36,645 nucleotides of DNA from positions 1-36,645 of the forward strand of contig MWDE01000020.1 in assembly GCA_002070395.1 (NCBI GenBank). Reading direction: 5' to 3'. The position numbers were made by a program, and so were the translations under genes. The stretch is from Synergistetes bacterium ADurb.Bin155 (GTDB lineage Bacteria > Synergistota > Synergistia > Synergistales > Thermovirgaceae). Under the pieces are notes generated by a model. It had not been told where the DNA came from and made no database searches. It was given only the letters and a program-made list of their open reading frames with translations. Below, piece after piece: positions 1 through 6,376 of the stretch. Within the stretch, counting starts at the first letter, position 1, and each line of letters opens with the position of its first letter.

Positions 1-18
1 TCAGAGGAGGTGCAATAA

Positions 19-852
19 ATGAGCAAGGTTTACGAATACGTTACCGAGCGGATATTGAAAGAGTTGGAGAAGGGTGAAGTCCCTTGGAGGAAACCTTGGG
101 ACGGGCTGCCGCCAATGAACTGGAAGTCGGAGAAGCACTACAGGGGCATCAACCCCTTCCTGCTCCCCGCCGGCGAGTACGTCACCTTCAAACAGGCAAA
201 GGACGCAGGTGGATCCGTCAAAAAGGGGGAAAAAGGGCACATGGTCGTCTTTTACAAGACGCTCGAAGTCAACGACCGGGAGGGTGTCGGTGAAAAGACG
301 AACCTCCCCTATCTGCGGTATTACACCGTCTTCGAAATCTCCCAGTGCGAGGGCATTGAGCGCAAGCGGGTGAAGAATCCCAACGCCAACCCGATCGCCA
401 GCTCGGAGGAGATTGTCGCGGGATACAAAAACGCTCCGGTGATTCTCCAAGAAGGCGACCGCGCCAGCTACAGCCCTGCAAAGGATATTGTTAAAATGCC
501 ATATACCGAGACATTCGAAGGCATGGAAGAATACTACAGAACCCTGTTCCATGAACTCGCCCACTCCACCGGGCATGAAAAGCGCCTTGCGAGAAAAGGT
601 ATTGTCGAAAGTGCTGGGTTTGGTTCAGACCCCTACGCCACCGAGGAGCTGATCGCCGAAATGACGGCGGCGATGCTCTGCGGAGTCGCCGGCATCGGCA
701 GCACGATAGAGAACAGCGCCGCCTACATCGCAGGTTGGAGAAAGCGCCTCTCCGAAGATCCCCGGCTCATCGTCAAAGCGGCATCAATGGCCCAGAAGGC
801 ATCAGACCACATTCTCGGAGTCGTTACCCCCTTGGAGGAAGCGGAATCGTGA
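19..852 (+). CDS. ardC: ArdC-like antirestriction protein
   Basis: The 277-residue protein has the two-part layout of the ArdC family. An N-terminal ssDNA-binding domain (about residues 1-125, DUF1738 type) begins with the typical 'VYEYVTERILKELEKGEVPW' block. A C-terminal zincin-like metallopeptidase domain carries HELAH at residues 178-182 (followed by STGH) and a downstream ATEELIAEM stretch that can supply the third zinc ligand. ArdC proteins of plasmids bind single-stranded DNA and protect incoming DNA from type I/II restriction. Here the protein probably shields phage DNA on entry or from ssDNA nucleases (inference). Length is normal for the family. The start is set by an AGGAGGT ribosome binding site at 5-11, 7 bases before the ATG. 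It is the first gene in the window and its promoter lies upstream of the window. A 76-aa gene follows after an 89-base gap with a hairpin. Confidence 0.9.
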   Translation: MSKVYEYVTERILKELEKGEVPWRKPWDGLPPMNWKSEKHYRGINPFLLPAGEYVTFKQAKDAGGSVKKGEKGHMVVFYKTLEVNDREGVGEKTNLPYLRYYTVFEISQCEGIERKRVKNPNANPIASSEEIVAGYKNAPVILQEGDRASYSPAKDIVKMPYTETFEGMEEYYRTLFHELAHSTGHEKRLARKGIVESAGFGSDPYATEELIAEMTAAMLCGVAGIGSTIENSAAYIAGWRKRLSEDPRLIVKAASMAQKASDHILGVVTPLEEAES

Positions 853-888
853 CAACCTCTATTGCGCTATCGCCCCTCGAATGCAATC

Positions 889-910
889 GGGAGGGGCTTC
901 GGCTCCTCCC
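889..910 (+). promoter_or_regulatory. UUCG-capped hairpin between ardC and the next gene
   Basis: A 9-bp stem (GGGAGGGGC / GCTCCTCCC, one G-T pair) is closed by a TTCG tetraloop. It resembles the terminators at 5772 and 6319 but is followed by GTTGAAACAT rather than a T-run, so it is not a standard intrinsic terminator. It may be an attenuator, an mRNA-end stabiliser for ardC, or a decayed terminator. Confidence 0.55.
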
Positions 911-941
911 GTTGAAACATAAAAAAAGGGAGGTAATAAAA

Positions 942-1172
942 ATGGCAACACGGAATTTTTGGATCAATGCGGAAATCGACGGAAAGAAAACCCCGCTGGC
1001 CGGAGGGCCCCGCAGCAAGGATGGCGGCATGGACGTCCTTTTGACCGTCCGTGAGGACGGCGGAATGTCGGACGGGGTGTGGATTACCTGTCGGTCGGAC
1101 GGCGAGAAAAACACCATCAGGGTATGGGGCCCTGACGGGAAAAAGCTTTATGAGCGGGAATATCGTAGATAG
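942..1172 (+). CDS. Hypothetical protein, 76 aa
   Basis: The gene starts at an ATG preceded by AGGGAGGTAATAAAA, an excellent ribosome binding site; an in-frame upstream extension lacks one and overlaps ardC. The product (MATRNFWINAEIDGKKTPLA...) looks like a small all-beta protein, with alternating polar and hydrophobic stretches, many glycines and a basic C-terminus (YEREYRR). I have seen similar small proteins near mobile-element genes but cannot assign a family or function. It lies directly downstream of ardC, separated by a hairpin, and could be co-transcribed with it. Confidence 0.75.
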   Translation: MATRNFWINAEIDGKKTPLAGGPRSKDGGMDVLLTVREDGGMSDGVWITCRSDGEKNTIRVWGPDGKKLYEREYRR

Positions 1173-1188
1173 GGAGCCGCAAGGGAGA

Positions 1189-1230
1189 GCCCCGAGAATC
1201 CCGGGGCGGCGGGGCGGAACACTGCCCCGC
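1189..1230 (+). promoter_or_regulatory. Two adjacent, mutually exclusive GC hairpins
   Basis: Hairpin 1 pairs GCCCCG (1189-1194) with CGGGGC (1202-1207). Hairpin 2 pairs GCGGGGC (1209-1215) with GCCCCGC (1224-1230) around the loop GGAACACT. The arms are similar enough to pair crosswise (1202-1207 with 1224-1229, or 1189-1194 with 1209-1215), so alternative folds are possible. There is no T-run. A near-copy of hairpin 2 follows the next gene at 1873. Confidence 0.5.
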
Positions 1231-1279
1231 TTCCGCTAAAGGCTGTAGCGTTTGCCTAAAATTCAAGGGGGTGTTAGTT

Positions 1280-1870
1280 GTGGCAAGAAATATCAGGAAG
1301 GAATTCGTTTCTCATGCGGTGAAGGTGTTTAAGCCAAGGATCAAGAGTTATGACAGTTTCGGGCTTGCAGTCTCCGCCGACGGCGAAGGGCGTGTAGCCC
1401 TGACCGAAGGGCACGCGATCATTTTTTGTGCCGAGGACCTGGCTATGGAGATTTTTTCCGGCCTGAAAATGCAGTACCAGGGGCCGGGGAAAAGGTACTA
1501 CTCTGACTCCTCCCCGTCAGAGGGCGCGCCCGACGTGGCAAAGATCAAGGCTGATATGGCGGAACATTTAGTGTCGGCCGAAAGGACTCCGTTCACAATG
1601 GAAATAGAGACACGGCATGTGTCAGCCCCGCTCCGCGTCCAGTGTAGGGTCTATGTCGTTGCGGGAAAGATCGGCCTGTGCAATGATGAGCTTTTCCGGC
1701 TTGTGTCCCTGACGTCGGAATATCCGGACGTCAAGGCGAAGGATGAAAAGTGGATGCTTGTTTCAGCCGGTGCGTTTGCTAGTGTTGGGGTCATGCCGAT
1801 CACAATGAGCGCCGATAGTGCGGAGGCAATACGAAATCTCCAGGCGTATGACGTCAGGGAAACGGTATAG
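1280..1870 (+). CDS. Hypothetical protein, 196 aa
   Basis: I do not recognise this protein. The chosen GTG start (VARNIRKEF...) has AAGGGGG about 8 bases upstream; an in-frame GTG at 1271 would add three residues but overlaps that ribosome binding site. The product is mixed alpha/beta with no signal peptide, membrane segment or obvious catalytic motif. It has two cysteines in the second half (VQCRVYVV, GLCNDEL) and a C-terminal VMPITMSADSAEAIRNL stretch. It sits between two copies of the same GC hairpin (1209 and 1873), as if it were a self-contained transcription or mRNA-processing unit. It is followed by the first repeat promoter. Confidence 0.7.
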   Translation: MARNIRKEFVSHAVKVFKPRIKSYDSFGLAVSADGEGRVALTEGHAIIFCAEDLAMEIFSGLKMQYQGPGKRYYSDSSPSEGAPDVAKIKADMAEHLVSAERTPFTMEIETRHVSAPLRVQCRVYVVAGKIGLCNDELFRLVSLTSEYPDVKAKDEKWMLVSAGAFASVGVMPITMSADSAEAIRNLQAYDVRETV

Positions 1871-1872
1871 GC

Positions 1873-1896
1873 GGCGGGGCAGAACACTGCCCCGCC
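1873..1896 (+). terminator. GC hairpin, possible terminator
   Basis: GGCGGGGC (1873-1880) pairs perfectly with GCCCCGCC (1889-1896) around AGAACACT, three bases after the stop codon of the 1280 gene. A T-run (CTTTTTG) lies about 15 bases further on, too far for a canonical terminator. It is nearly identical to the hairpin at 1209-1230. Confidence 0.5.
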
Positions 1897-1956
1897 TACG
1901 CTCAAGTCTGCTTTTTGTGTGCGCAAGGAGAACTGTATGGTTGGCTAGTTGACCAT

Positions 1957-2057
1957 ATAGTGATATATCAGTATTTGGGTGTTGACTGTTTTTTGTGTCT
2001 GTGATATACTTGTCTTGTCGATAAGACAACCCGTACAAGGTACGGGGGAAGGGGGAA
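1957..2057 (+). promoter_or_regulatory. Repeat promoter, copy 1, with operator-like palindromes and leader hairpin
   Basis: A near-consensus sigma70 promoter has -35 TTGACT (1982-1987), a 17-base spacer and -10 TATACT (2005-2010). A perfect palindrome TGATATATCA (1961-1970) lies upstream of the -35. An inverted repeat TTGTCTT/AAGACAA (2010-2029) covers the expected start site. A leader hairpin CCCGTAC/GTACGGG (2030-2046) sits just before the ribosome binding site. All 101 bases recur identically at 5841-5941, and a diverged copy lies at 5122. The palindromes suggest repressor control (inference). Confidence 0.85.
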
Positions 2058-2064
2058 AAATAAA

Positions 2065-2313
2065 ATGAAGACGGAAATTAAAAAAACCTATGATGGCTAT
2101 TACGAAATGGTTTCGTTTTTTGTGGATGCTACGGGGAAGGTCAATAAATATAAATGGGGGGGGAAGTTCCCCACGGAGACGAAATGCGAGGTGGTCATAA
2201 AGAGAGGGTTCACAAAGCCAGTTCCAGGAGAAGGTGCCCGCTACGAGGTCGAAGCTCCTCGGTATTGGGATGAGAAGACAAAACGAATGGAAAACGTAAT
2301 AATAAGAGGATAA
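2065..2313 (+). CDS. Small protein driven by repeat promoter 1, 82 aa
   Basis: The product (MKTEIKKTYDGYYEMVSFF...) is a short, basic, beta-rich protein of unknown function with an AAGGGGG ribosome binding site about 9 bases before the ATG. It is the only gene between repeat promoter 1 and a strong terminator at 2328, so it is a monocistronic cassette. A segment around GGKFPTE...VIKRGF weakly resembles the W-G...P-E...GF core of the proteins encoded behind promoter copies 2 and 3 (5300 and 5948). It may be a distant member of the same family, but this is not certain from inspection. Leader and coding sequence are AT-richer than the neighbours. Confidence 0.75.
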   Translation: MKTEIKKTYDGYYEMVSFFVDATGKVNKYKWGGKFPTETKCEVVIKRGFTKPVPGEGARYEVEAPRYWDEKTKRMENVIIRG

Positions 2314-2327
2314 CCATTCAGGGGAAA

Positions 2328-2363
2328 CAAGGGAAGGGCGAAAATCCCTTCCCTTGTCGTTTT
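2328..2363 (+). terminator. Intrinsic terminator
   Basis: An 11-bp perfect stem, CAAGGGAAGGG (2328-2338) with CCCTTCCCTTG (2346-2356), is followed by TCGTTTT. It closes the cassette driven by repeat promoter 1. Confidence 0.85.
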
Positions 2364-2405
2364 GAAAATTTAATCCATGAAAAAGGGGAGAGGAGTGTGT
2401 CGGCG

Positions 2406-2762
2406 ATGAATTATGAGGAGATGCGGGGGCGCCATGACGAGGCGGCGGAGCTGTGCTTGACGCTCCAGCAACTGGGGGCGAAAGCGGTCCGGGGGCTCCG
2501 GATTCAGGAGTGCGAGGAGTGCGGTCTCCTGGTGGAGATGGTGCGGCGGGGGGAAATGAAACCCGAGAAGCTTCGGGAAAAAATCCAGAGCTACTACCGA
2601 GAGCATCGAGCGGATCTGGAGCGTTGGCGGGAGCAGCGGGAGCGCGAGGCTCGCCACGTGGAGTGGATGAGGCGGCGTGATGAGGAGGCGCGCAAGGCCG
2701 CGGAGGAAAAGCAACGGCGCTATGAAGAGCTTGTCCGTGCCCGTGCGAGCGTGGCGCGGTAG
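2406..2762 (+). CDS. Hypothetical CxxCG protein, 118 aa
   Basis: The protein (MNYEEMRGRHDEAAELC...) has an N-terminal half with the block QQLGAKAVRGLRIQECEECG (about residues 21-40) and a C-terminal half rich in Arg/Glu, probably a long charged helix or coiled coil. A GTG at 2397 is an alternative start; both could use the GGGGAGAGGAG site at 2385-2395. The next gene shares the block LGAKAVRGLRI..C..CGL.VE...G...P..LRE.I..Y, so the two are tandem duplicates. The single CxxC pair is too little for a complete zinc site, so metal binding would need dimerisation. Function unknown. Confidence 0.75.
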   Translation: MNYEEMRGRHDEAAELCLTLQQLGAKAVRGLRIQECEECGLLVEMVRRGEMKPEKLREKIQSYYREHRADLERWREQREREARHVEWMRRRDEEARKAAEEKQRRYEELVRARASVAR

Positions 2763-2781
2763 AGGAGGGGGAGAAGCAGCC

Positions 2782-3051
2782 ATGACGAACGTGGAGAGAG
2801 AAGTGGCGGAGGAGTTTTGCCGTGTTCAGCGCCTTGGAGCCAAAGCTGTTCGGGGGCTCCGGATCGATAGGTGTGCAGCGTGCGGTCTTGTGGTCGAGGC
2901 CGTACAGCAGGGGGTTCTGGAGCCCCATGTGCTGCGGGAATGGATCGAACGGTACCGGGCGGCGGGATACATCGATTTTGAGGGATGGCTGGAGCGGCGG
3001 AGGGTGGCAGCAGCACGGAACGCCCTTGACCTTCCCTGGGCGGTGCAGTGA
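2782..3051 (+). CDS. Hypothetical CxxCG protein, paralogue of the preceding gene, 89 aa
   Basis: The start is the ATG (MTNVEREVAEEFCRVQ...) preceded by GAGGAGGGGGAGAAG. A longer in-frame extension to 2677 only overlaps the upstream gene and is rejected. The protein repeats the core of its neighbour (RLGAKAVRGLRI, then CAACGLVVEAV, then LREWIERY) but lacks the long charged C-terminal helix, ending instead in DLPWAVQ. The conserved pair suggests a small functional unit built around the CxxCG turn. No family recognised. Confidence 0.75.
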   Translation: MTNVEREVAEEFCRVQRLGAKAVRGLRIDRCAACGLVVEAVQQGVLEPHVLREWIERYRAAGYIDFEGWLERRRVAAARNALDLPWAVQ

Positions 3052-3161
3052 TGGCGCAGTTCCTGCTAAGCGGCGGGTTTCATAACTCGCCCGGTGTAAT
3101 CATTTTCATAAAGGGCTCTCGCCCCCCGACTGAGCCTATCTCTGGCTTCCTGGCCAGGAAA

Positions 3162-3400
3162 ATGTCCGAGGGGCAGCAGAAGAAGTTGGAGGAACACTTC
3201 TGCGGAATCGCGAGCTGTTCCTGTGGTTCCTGGACAAGGGCAGCGATGGAAGAGCTTTAGTCGCGCAATCCAGGGGGCACGCCGTGCTGGAGGCGCGGGG
3301 GATGCTCACACAGAACTCGCGCCTCCTCGCGGAGTGCCGTGGCGCCATCGCTGATTCTTGGTCGCCGATGGCTATAGGGGAAGAGGAGGAAGGCAAATGA
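3162..3400 (+). pseudogene. Possible frameshifted small gene (about 79 codons)
   Basis: No intact ORF covers this gap, but two frames join into a plausible protein. From ATG 3162 the first frame reads MSEGQQKKLEE and then degrades. The -1 frame, open from 3131 to the TGA at 3398-3400, reads LLRNRELFLWFLDKG... and ends MAIGEEEEGK. That stop overlaps the ATG of the next gene in an ATGA arrangement typical of coupled phage genes, which argues that the second frame is translated. A one-base loss near 3190-3200 (mutation or sequence error) would explain it. No canonical slippery heptamer is visible there. The stretch 3052-3161 shows nothing convincing. Confidence 0.45.
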
Positions 3401-3771
3401 TCTGTGGGCTTCCGGATGATGTGTTCTCTGAGAGACTGACGTTCTGTTATCTGGCGGGGATGCCAGATGGGACCCCTAGGCGAGTGGTCGAGTGGTTGGT
3501 CCACCAGAACGACACGCGCATGTTTGCTGCGTCTGTCCTTCTGGCCGTGGATGATCCAGACGTTCATCCCCGGGGAGCATCGGGGTTCTACAGAAAACTT
3601 AACGCGGAGCTTCTGAGGTTTGCGGAAGACGAGAGGCTCCGTGAGCCGAAAATTTCCGTTCGACAATGGGCCGCCGTGGAGACTGGAGTAGAGGGATATG
3701 TCGAGGCGGTGCGGCGAGAGGTGGAGAAGATGATGAAGAGCGATGGAAGGGAAGGGACGAGTGATGAGTAG
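3397..3771 (+). CDS. Hypothetical protein, 124 aa
   Basis: The start is the ATG preceded by AGGAGGA at 3384-3390 (product MICGLPDDVFSERLTFCYL...). It overlaps by 4 bases the stop of the broken frame upstream. The protein is mostly helical by composition, with a central 'FAASVLLAVDDPDVHP' stretch and a charged C-terminus (VRREVEKMMKSDGRE). No family is recognised. It overlaps the next gene by 8 bases, so the two are probably translated together. Confidence 0.75.
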   Translation: MICGLPDDVFSERLTFCYLAGMPDGTPRRVVEWLVHQNDTRMFAASVLLAVDDPDVHPRGASGFYRKLNAELLRFAEDERLREPKISVRQWAAVETGVEGYVEAVRREVEKMMKSDGREGTSDE

Positions 3772-4111
3772 CACGGATCGGAGCGTGGGAAACACGATTA
3801 TCTCCCAGCTTGGCGGGAATGAATTCCTTTTCATCACGGGAGCGCAGGTCGTTTACTTCGACGATGGCGTGTCGTTCCTGTTCCCCATGGTGGCCCGTGG
3901 CCGCTGGAACCACATCCACATCAAGCTGGGGGCGGATGATCTTTATCACTGCACGCTTCGGAGGTTCACCAGAAACCATGCGCTGAAGCGTAAGGAGGAA
4001 GTGCGGGATGGCATTTACTGCGAGTATTTGAGGAAGCGTGTGGAGGAGTGGACTGGGCTTGCGACAACGATGTCTCGCGTCGTTGGCATCAACATCGGCT
4101 CGGCAATTTAG
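3764..4111 (+). CDS. Small conserved-type phage protein, 115 aa
   Basis: The ATG (MSSTDRSVGN...) follows GGAAGGGACGAG and overlaps the upstream gene by 8 bases. Residues 10-60 (NTIISQLGGNEFLFITGA, then a hydrophobic/aromatic stretch and WNHIHIKL) match, from memory, a pattern of small proteins common in phages and integrative elements that read 'LGG-NKF--MTGA' and end in 'DLY'. No biochemical role is known to me. The assignment is by recall of a sequence pattern and the name should stay generic. Confidence 0.75.
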   Translation: MSSTDRSVGNTIISQLGGNEFLFITGAQVVYFDDGVSFLFPMVARGRWNHIHIKLGADDLYHCTLRRFTRNHALKRKEEVRDGIYCEYLRKRVEEWTGLATTMSRVVGINIGSAI

Positions 4112-4194
4112 CAAAAGGGAAGGGGGAGAGCGAGGAAGTGACTACACGAGAAGCGGAAAATTTGGCTTGGGCAATATTCAACAAGGAGGGCAAC

Positions 4195-5001
4195 ATGGCA
4201 AAGAGCAATGGCATCGAAATGCGATTTTGGTACGGCGTTACTGAGGAGTATCGGAAGGAGGAGCTGTTGTCTGGGCAGGTCCTGTACCCGCTGAAGCGGT
4301 GCGTGACGGGAGTTTTCCCGCTTGACCCCCGCAAGCTTCCCCTGTCGTGTCTGGAGGAGCGCCAGTGCGACGTCTCTATCATCCGGCGGCCAGAGCAGAA
4401 GATCATCCGAGAAGGGCGTAGGGGCAGGACCTTCTCTGCCACGGTGGACCATTCCCAACGGCCCTACGCTCTCCTTGTGGGGATTGCCAAGGACACAGAT
4501 CTCTGGCAATTCGACAGGCTCCTCTCCAGGGAGGAAGCAGAGAACACGGTGAGGGACATTGACTTTTGGGAGCGGGACGCCCTCCCGTCTCTCATGGATG
4601 CAGCAGAGAAATCGATAAACGACCAGATGCGCGAGGATGAATCGTCTTTTCTGGCCCGGGAGCAGAAGCGCCAGAAAATGGCAGCATGGATTGAAGAGAA
4701 CGGCTCTTCCCGTTTGAAGAAGTGCGTAAGCCTCGGATATCCGTGCAGCGCAGCGTTTGCTGAGGAGCTTGTGGCGAGGGAATATTGGCCATGGATTGTG
4801 GCGCCGCGAGGGGATAGCCACCGAGAGTGGCAGGAGCGTTTGTCTCCCACGGAGAAGGCGCTGGACATCCTGGCGAAACGGCAGAAAGACAAGCGGCTTT
4901 CCGACGTGAGAATCCGGTGGCAGGGGAATAGAGAGGTCATCACGGCGACCATAACGGAATGGGGAGTGCGCGTGTATCATACGGTGGAATACCCCGTGTG
5001 A
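4195..5001 (+). CDS. Hypothetical protein, 268 aa
   Basis: The best ribosome binding site (AAGGAGG at 4183-4189, 5 bases from ATG 4195) sets this start (MAKSNGIEMRFWYG...). An in-frame GTG at 4138 with upstream AAGGGAAGGGGGAG would add 19 residues and is a credible alternative. The protein is soluble and mixed alpha/beta, with a charged helical middle (INDQMREDESSFLAREQKRQ, around residues 135-155) and a C-terminal domain ending VRVYHTVEYPV. No motif identifies it. It is the last gene before a terminator at 5026 and so closes the 2397-5001 operon. Confidence 0.75.
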   Translation: MAKSNGIEMRFWYGVTEEYRKEELLSGQVLYPLKRCVTGVFPLDPRKLPLSCLEERQCDVSIIRRPEQKIIREGRRGRTFSATVDHSQRPYALLVGIAKDTDLWQFDRLLSREEAENTVRDIDFWERDALPSLMDAAEKSINDQMREDESSFLAREQKRQKMAAWIEENGSSRLKKCVSLGYPCSAAFAEELVAREYWPWIVAPRGDSHREWQERLSPTEKALDILAKRQKDKRLSDVRIRWQGNREVITATITEWGVRVYHTVEYPV

Positions 5002-5025
5002 TAGCGGCGACTCCAGTAGTGATGT

Positions 5026-5053
5026 AGCGGAAGGCCAATGGTCTTCCGCTTTT
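5026..5053 (+). terminator. Intrinsic terminator
   Basis: AGCGGAAG (5026-5033) pairs with CTTCCGCT (5043-5050), followed by TTT, 24 bases after the stop codon of the 4195 gene and before repeat promoter 2. The T-run is short, so strength may be moderate. Confidence 0.75.
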
Positions 5054-5121
5054 GCTATGATGCATGTTGAGCGCGGCTCTTCTGCGGAATAGACCGTGTA
5101 GTTGGCATGTTGCCTATATGG

Positions 5122-5264
5122 TGATGTATCAGTATTTGGGTGTTGACTGTTTTTTGTGTCTGTGATACAATACTATTGTCGTTAACATACCTTCCCTTTC
5201 CTTTCTCGGGAAATTAAAAAACGGGAAATGGGAAGGTGTGTGTCGGCTTCCGTACTGGGTACGG
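5122..5264 (+). promoter_or_regulatory. Repeat promoter, copy 2 (diverged), with structured leader
   Basis: About 40 bases (5127-5167) match repeat promoters 1 and 3 exactly: -35 TTGACT (5143-5148), 17-base spacer and -10 TACAAT (5166-5171). The upstream palindrome is degraded (TGATGTATCA). The inverted repeat at the start site is missing. The leader is longer, with a CTTCCCTTT...AAATGGGAAG pairing (about 5191-5235). The CCGTAC/GTACGG hairpin is kept (5250-5264). This copy may therefore be regulated differently from copies 1 and 3. Confidence 0.8.
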
Positions 5265-5299
5265 GAATCTTCCCTGGAGGGGAAAATGGAGGGAAAGAG

Positions 5300-5716
5300 A
5301 TGAGGACGAGCTTCGATCTTATGCGCGAAGGAGAAGGCATTGGGGTTCTGTGGGACCAAGGCATCGTGAGCCGTAAGGCTTTCATTGACGGCATCATCAC
5401 GGTGGAATTCTACATGGAGCGGGGGGAGCAGTTCTATCATGTAATTGTGAAGCTTCGCGACCGCTGGGAAAATTTCGTGGGCACCATTGAGGAGTGGACA
5501 GATGGAGGGCTTCCTCCGGAGGAAATCCTCCGCGATGGCTTCCCAAAGCATGAAGACGCTTATGCACGGACCATTGTCCGGATAGCTCCACAGCTTGAGC
5601 GCTTCATCTACCGGGCGATTGATGACAAGAGCTTCTATTACATGAACCCTTCTGGCCACGTCATCGTCAACAGGGAACAGCGTGACCAGAGAGCGGAGAA
5701 GCGGCGGAAGCCATGA
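5300..5716 (+). CDS. Small protein driven by repeat promoter 2, 138 aa
   Basis: The ATG (MRTSFDLMREGEG...) is preceded by GGAGGG six bases upstream. The protein is paralogous to the product of the gene at 5948: both carry a W/G-T-x-EEW...G.P.E......GF..H......IV..APQ...F.YR pattern (here TIEEWTDGGLPPEEILRDGF and IVRIAPQLERFIYR, about residues 65-110). The N-terminal 45 residues are extra compared with that paralogue, and the C-terminus is basic (REQRDQRAEKRRKP). The family is unknown to me. It is monocistronic between promoter 2 and the terminator at 5772. Confidence 0.75.
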   Translation: MRTSFDLMREGEGIGVLWDQGIVSRKAFIDGIITVEFYMERGEQFYHVIVKLRDRWENFVGTIEEWTDGGLPPEEILRDGFPKHEDAYARTIVRIAPQLERFIYRAIDDKSFYYMNPSGHVIVNREQRDQRAEKRRKP

Positions 5717-5771
5717 AGGGGTGCAGCTGGAGGGAGCTTTGTCTCTCCCCCCGCTAGAGGCAGGAGGAATG

Positions 5772-5800
5772 GGGAGGGGCTTCGGCCCCTCCCTTTTTTT
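5772..5800 (+). terminator. Strong UUCG terminator
   Basis: A 9-bp perfect stem GGGAGGGGC (5772-5780) / GCCCCTCCC (5785-5793) with a TTCG tetraloop and seven Ts. It ends the 5300 cassette just upstream of repeat promoter 3. Confidence 0.93.
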
Positions 5801-5840
5801 GTGTGCGCAGAGGAAATTATAGGGTTAGCGGATTGATCGA

Positions 5841-5941
5841 ATAGTGATATATCAGTATTTGGGTGTTGACTGTTTTTTGTGTCTGTGATATACTTGTCTT
5901 GTCGATAAGACAACCCGTACAAGGTACGGGGGAAGGGGGAA
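5841..5941 (+). promoter_or_regulatory. Repeat promoter, copy 3, identical to copy 1
   Basis: Identical over 101 bases to 1957-2057: palindrome TGATATATCA (5845-5854), -35 TTGACT (5866-5871), 17-base spacer, -10 TATACT (5889-5894), inverted repeat TTGTCTT/AAGACAA (5894-5913), leader hairpin CCCGTAC/GTACGGG (5914-5930). Perfect identity in non-coding DNA implies a recent duplication, gene conversion or strong constraint, and the direct repeats could recombine to delete 3.9 kb. Confidence 0.88.
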
Positions 5942-5947
5942 GATAAA

Positions 5948-6307
5948 ATGAAGATTCGAGTTGAAGAGCTAGCGAAGAAGATCATTGTCGTTAGTTTTAA
6001 CGAGAGCGATAAGCTCTTCACCATTACCACGGATGAAGGCGGAGGGAACTACACGGAGTACTGGGGGACGCGGGAGGAATGGGAAGAGCGCGGGTTTCCC
6101 ATGGAGTTTGTTTTTCACTTCGGCTTCACAGAGCACAGCTGGAGATACTCAGAAATGATCGTCTCTCTGGCTCCCCAGGACGGGAGCTTCACTTACCGCA
6201 AGCTCCCGGGAAGAAAATACGAATACCACTGCGGCTCCGAGATGGTGGGGGCAGTGGTGGATATCGAGGAGAGGAACGGAACGCAAACAGAGGGAGACTG
6301 GTGGTAG
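5948..6307 (+). CDS. Small protein driven by repeat promoter 3, 119 aa
   Basis: The product (MKIRVEELAKKIIVVSF...) is a paralogue of the 5300 product: WGTREEWEERGFPMEF...GFTEHSW (about residues 39-62), then MIVSLAPQDGSFTYRK (about 66-81). The N-terminus is shorter and the C-terminus is acidic (DIEERNGTQTEGDWW) rather than basic. AAGGGGGA precedes the ATG. Bounded by repeat promoter 3 and a UUCG terminator at 6319, it is a complete one-gene cassette. Early-expressed small proteins of this kind often act on host targets, but nothing in the sequence identifies one. Confidence 0.8.
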   Translation: MKIRVEELAKKIIVVSFNESDKLFTITTDEGGGNYTEYWGTREEWEERGFPMEFVFHFGFTEHSWRYSEMIVSLAPQDGSFTYRKLPGRKYEYHCGSEMVGAVVDIEERNGTQTEGDWW

Positions 6308-6318
6308 AGGCAGCAACA

Positions 6319-6348
6319 GGGGGGGGCTTCGGCCCCTCCCCTTCTTTT
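6319..6348 (+). terminator. UUCG terminator
   Basis: GGGGGGGGC (6319-6327) pairs with GCCCCTCCC(C) (6332-6341, one G-T pair) around TTCG, followed by TTCTTTT. It ends the 5948 cassette. Confidence 0.88.
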
Positions 6349-6376
6349 AACCAAGAGCGAAGGGAGAGCGAAGGGA

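Noticed and set aside
1280..1870. Sliding-clamp-like C-terminus (VMPITM) in the 196-aa protein
   Set aside because: The resemblance is a few residues only and the rest of the protein does not fit a clamp.
1945..2928. Long minus-strand open frame of 327 codons
   Set aside because: It runs across repeat promoter 1, a terminator and two real + strand genes, has low-complexity Pro/Ser-rich translation and no ribosome binding site.
3048..3260. Intact 70-codon frame as a gene in its own right
   Set aside because: Its first third and last third look non-coding; only the piece MSEGQQKKLEE fits, joined to the -1 frame.
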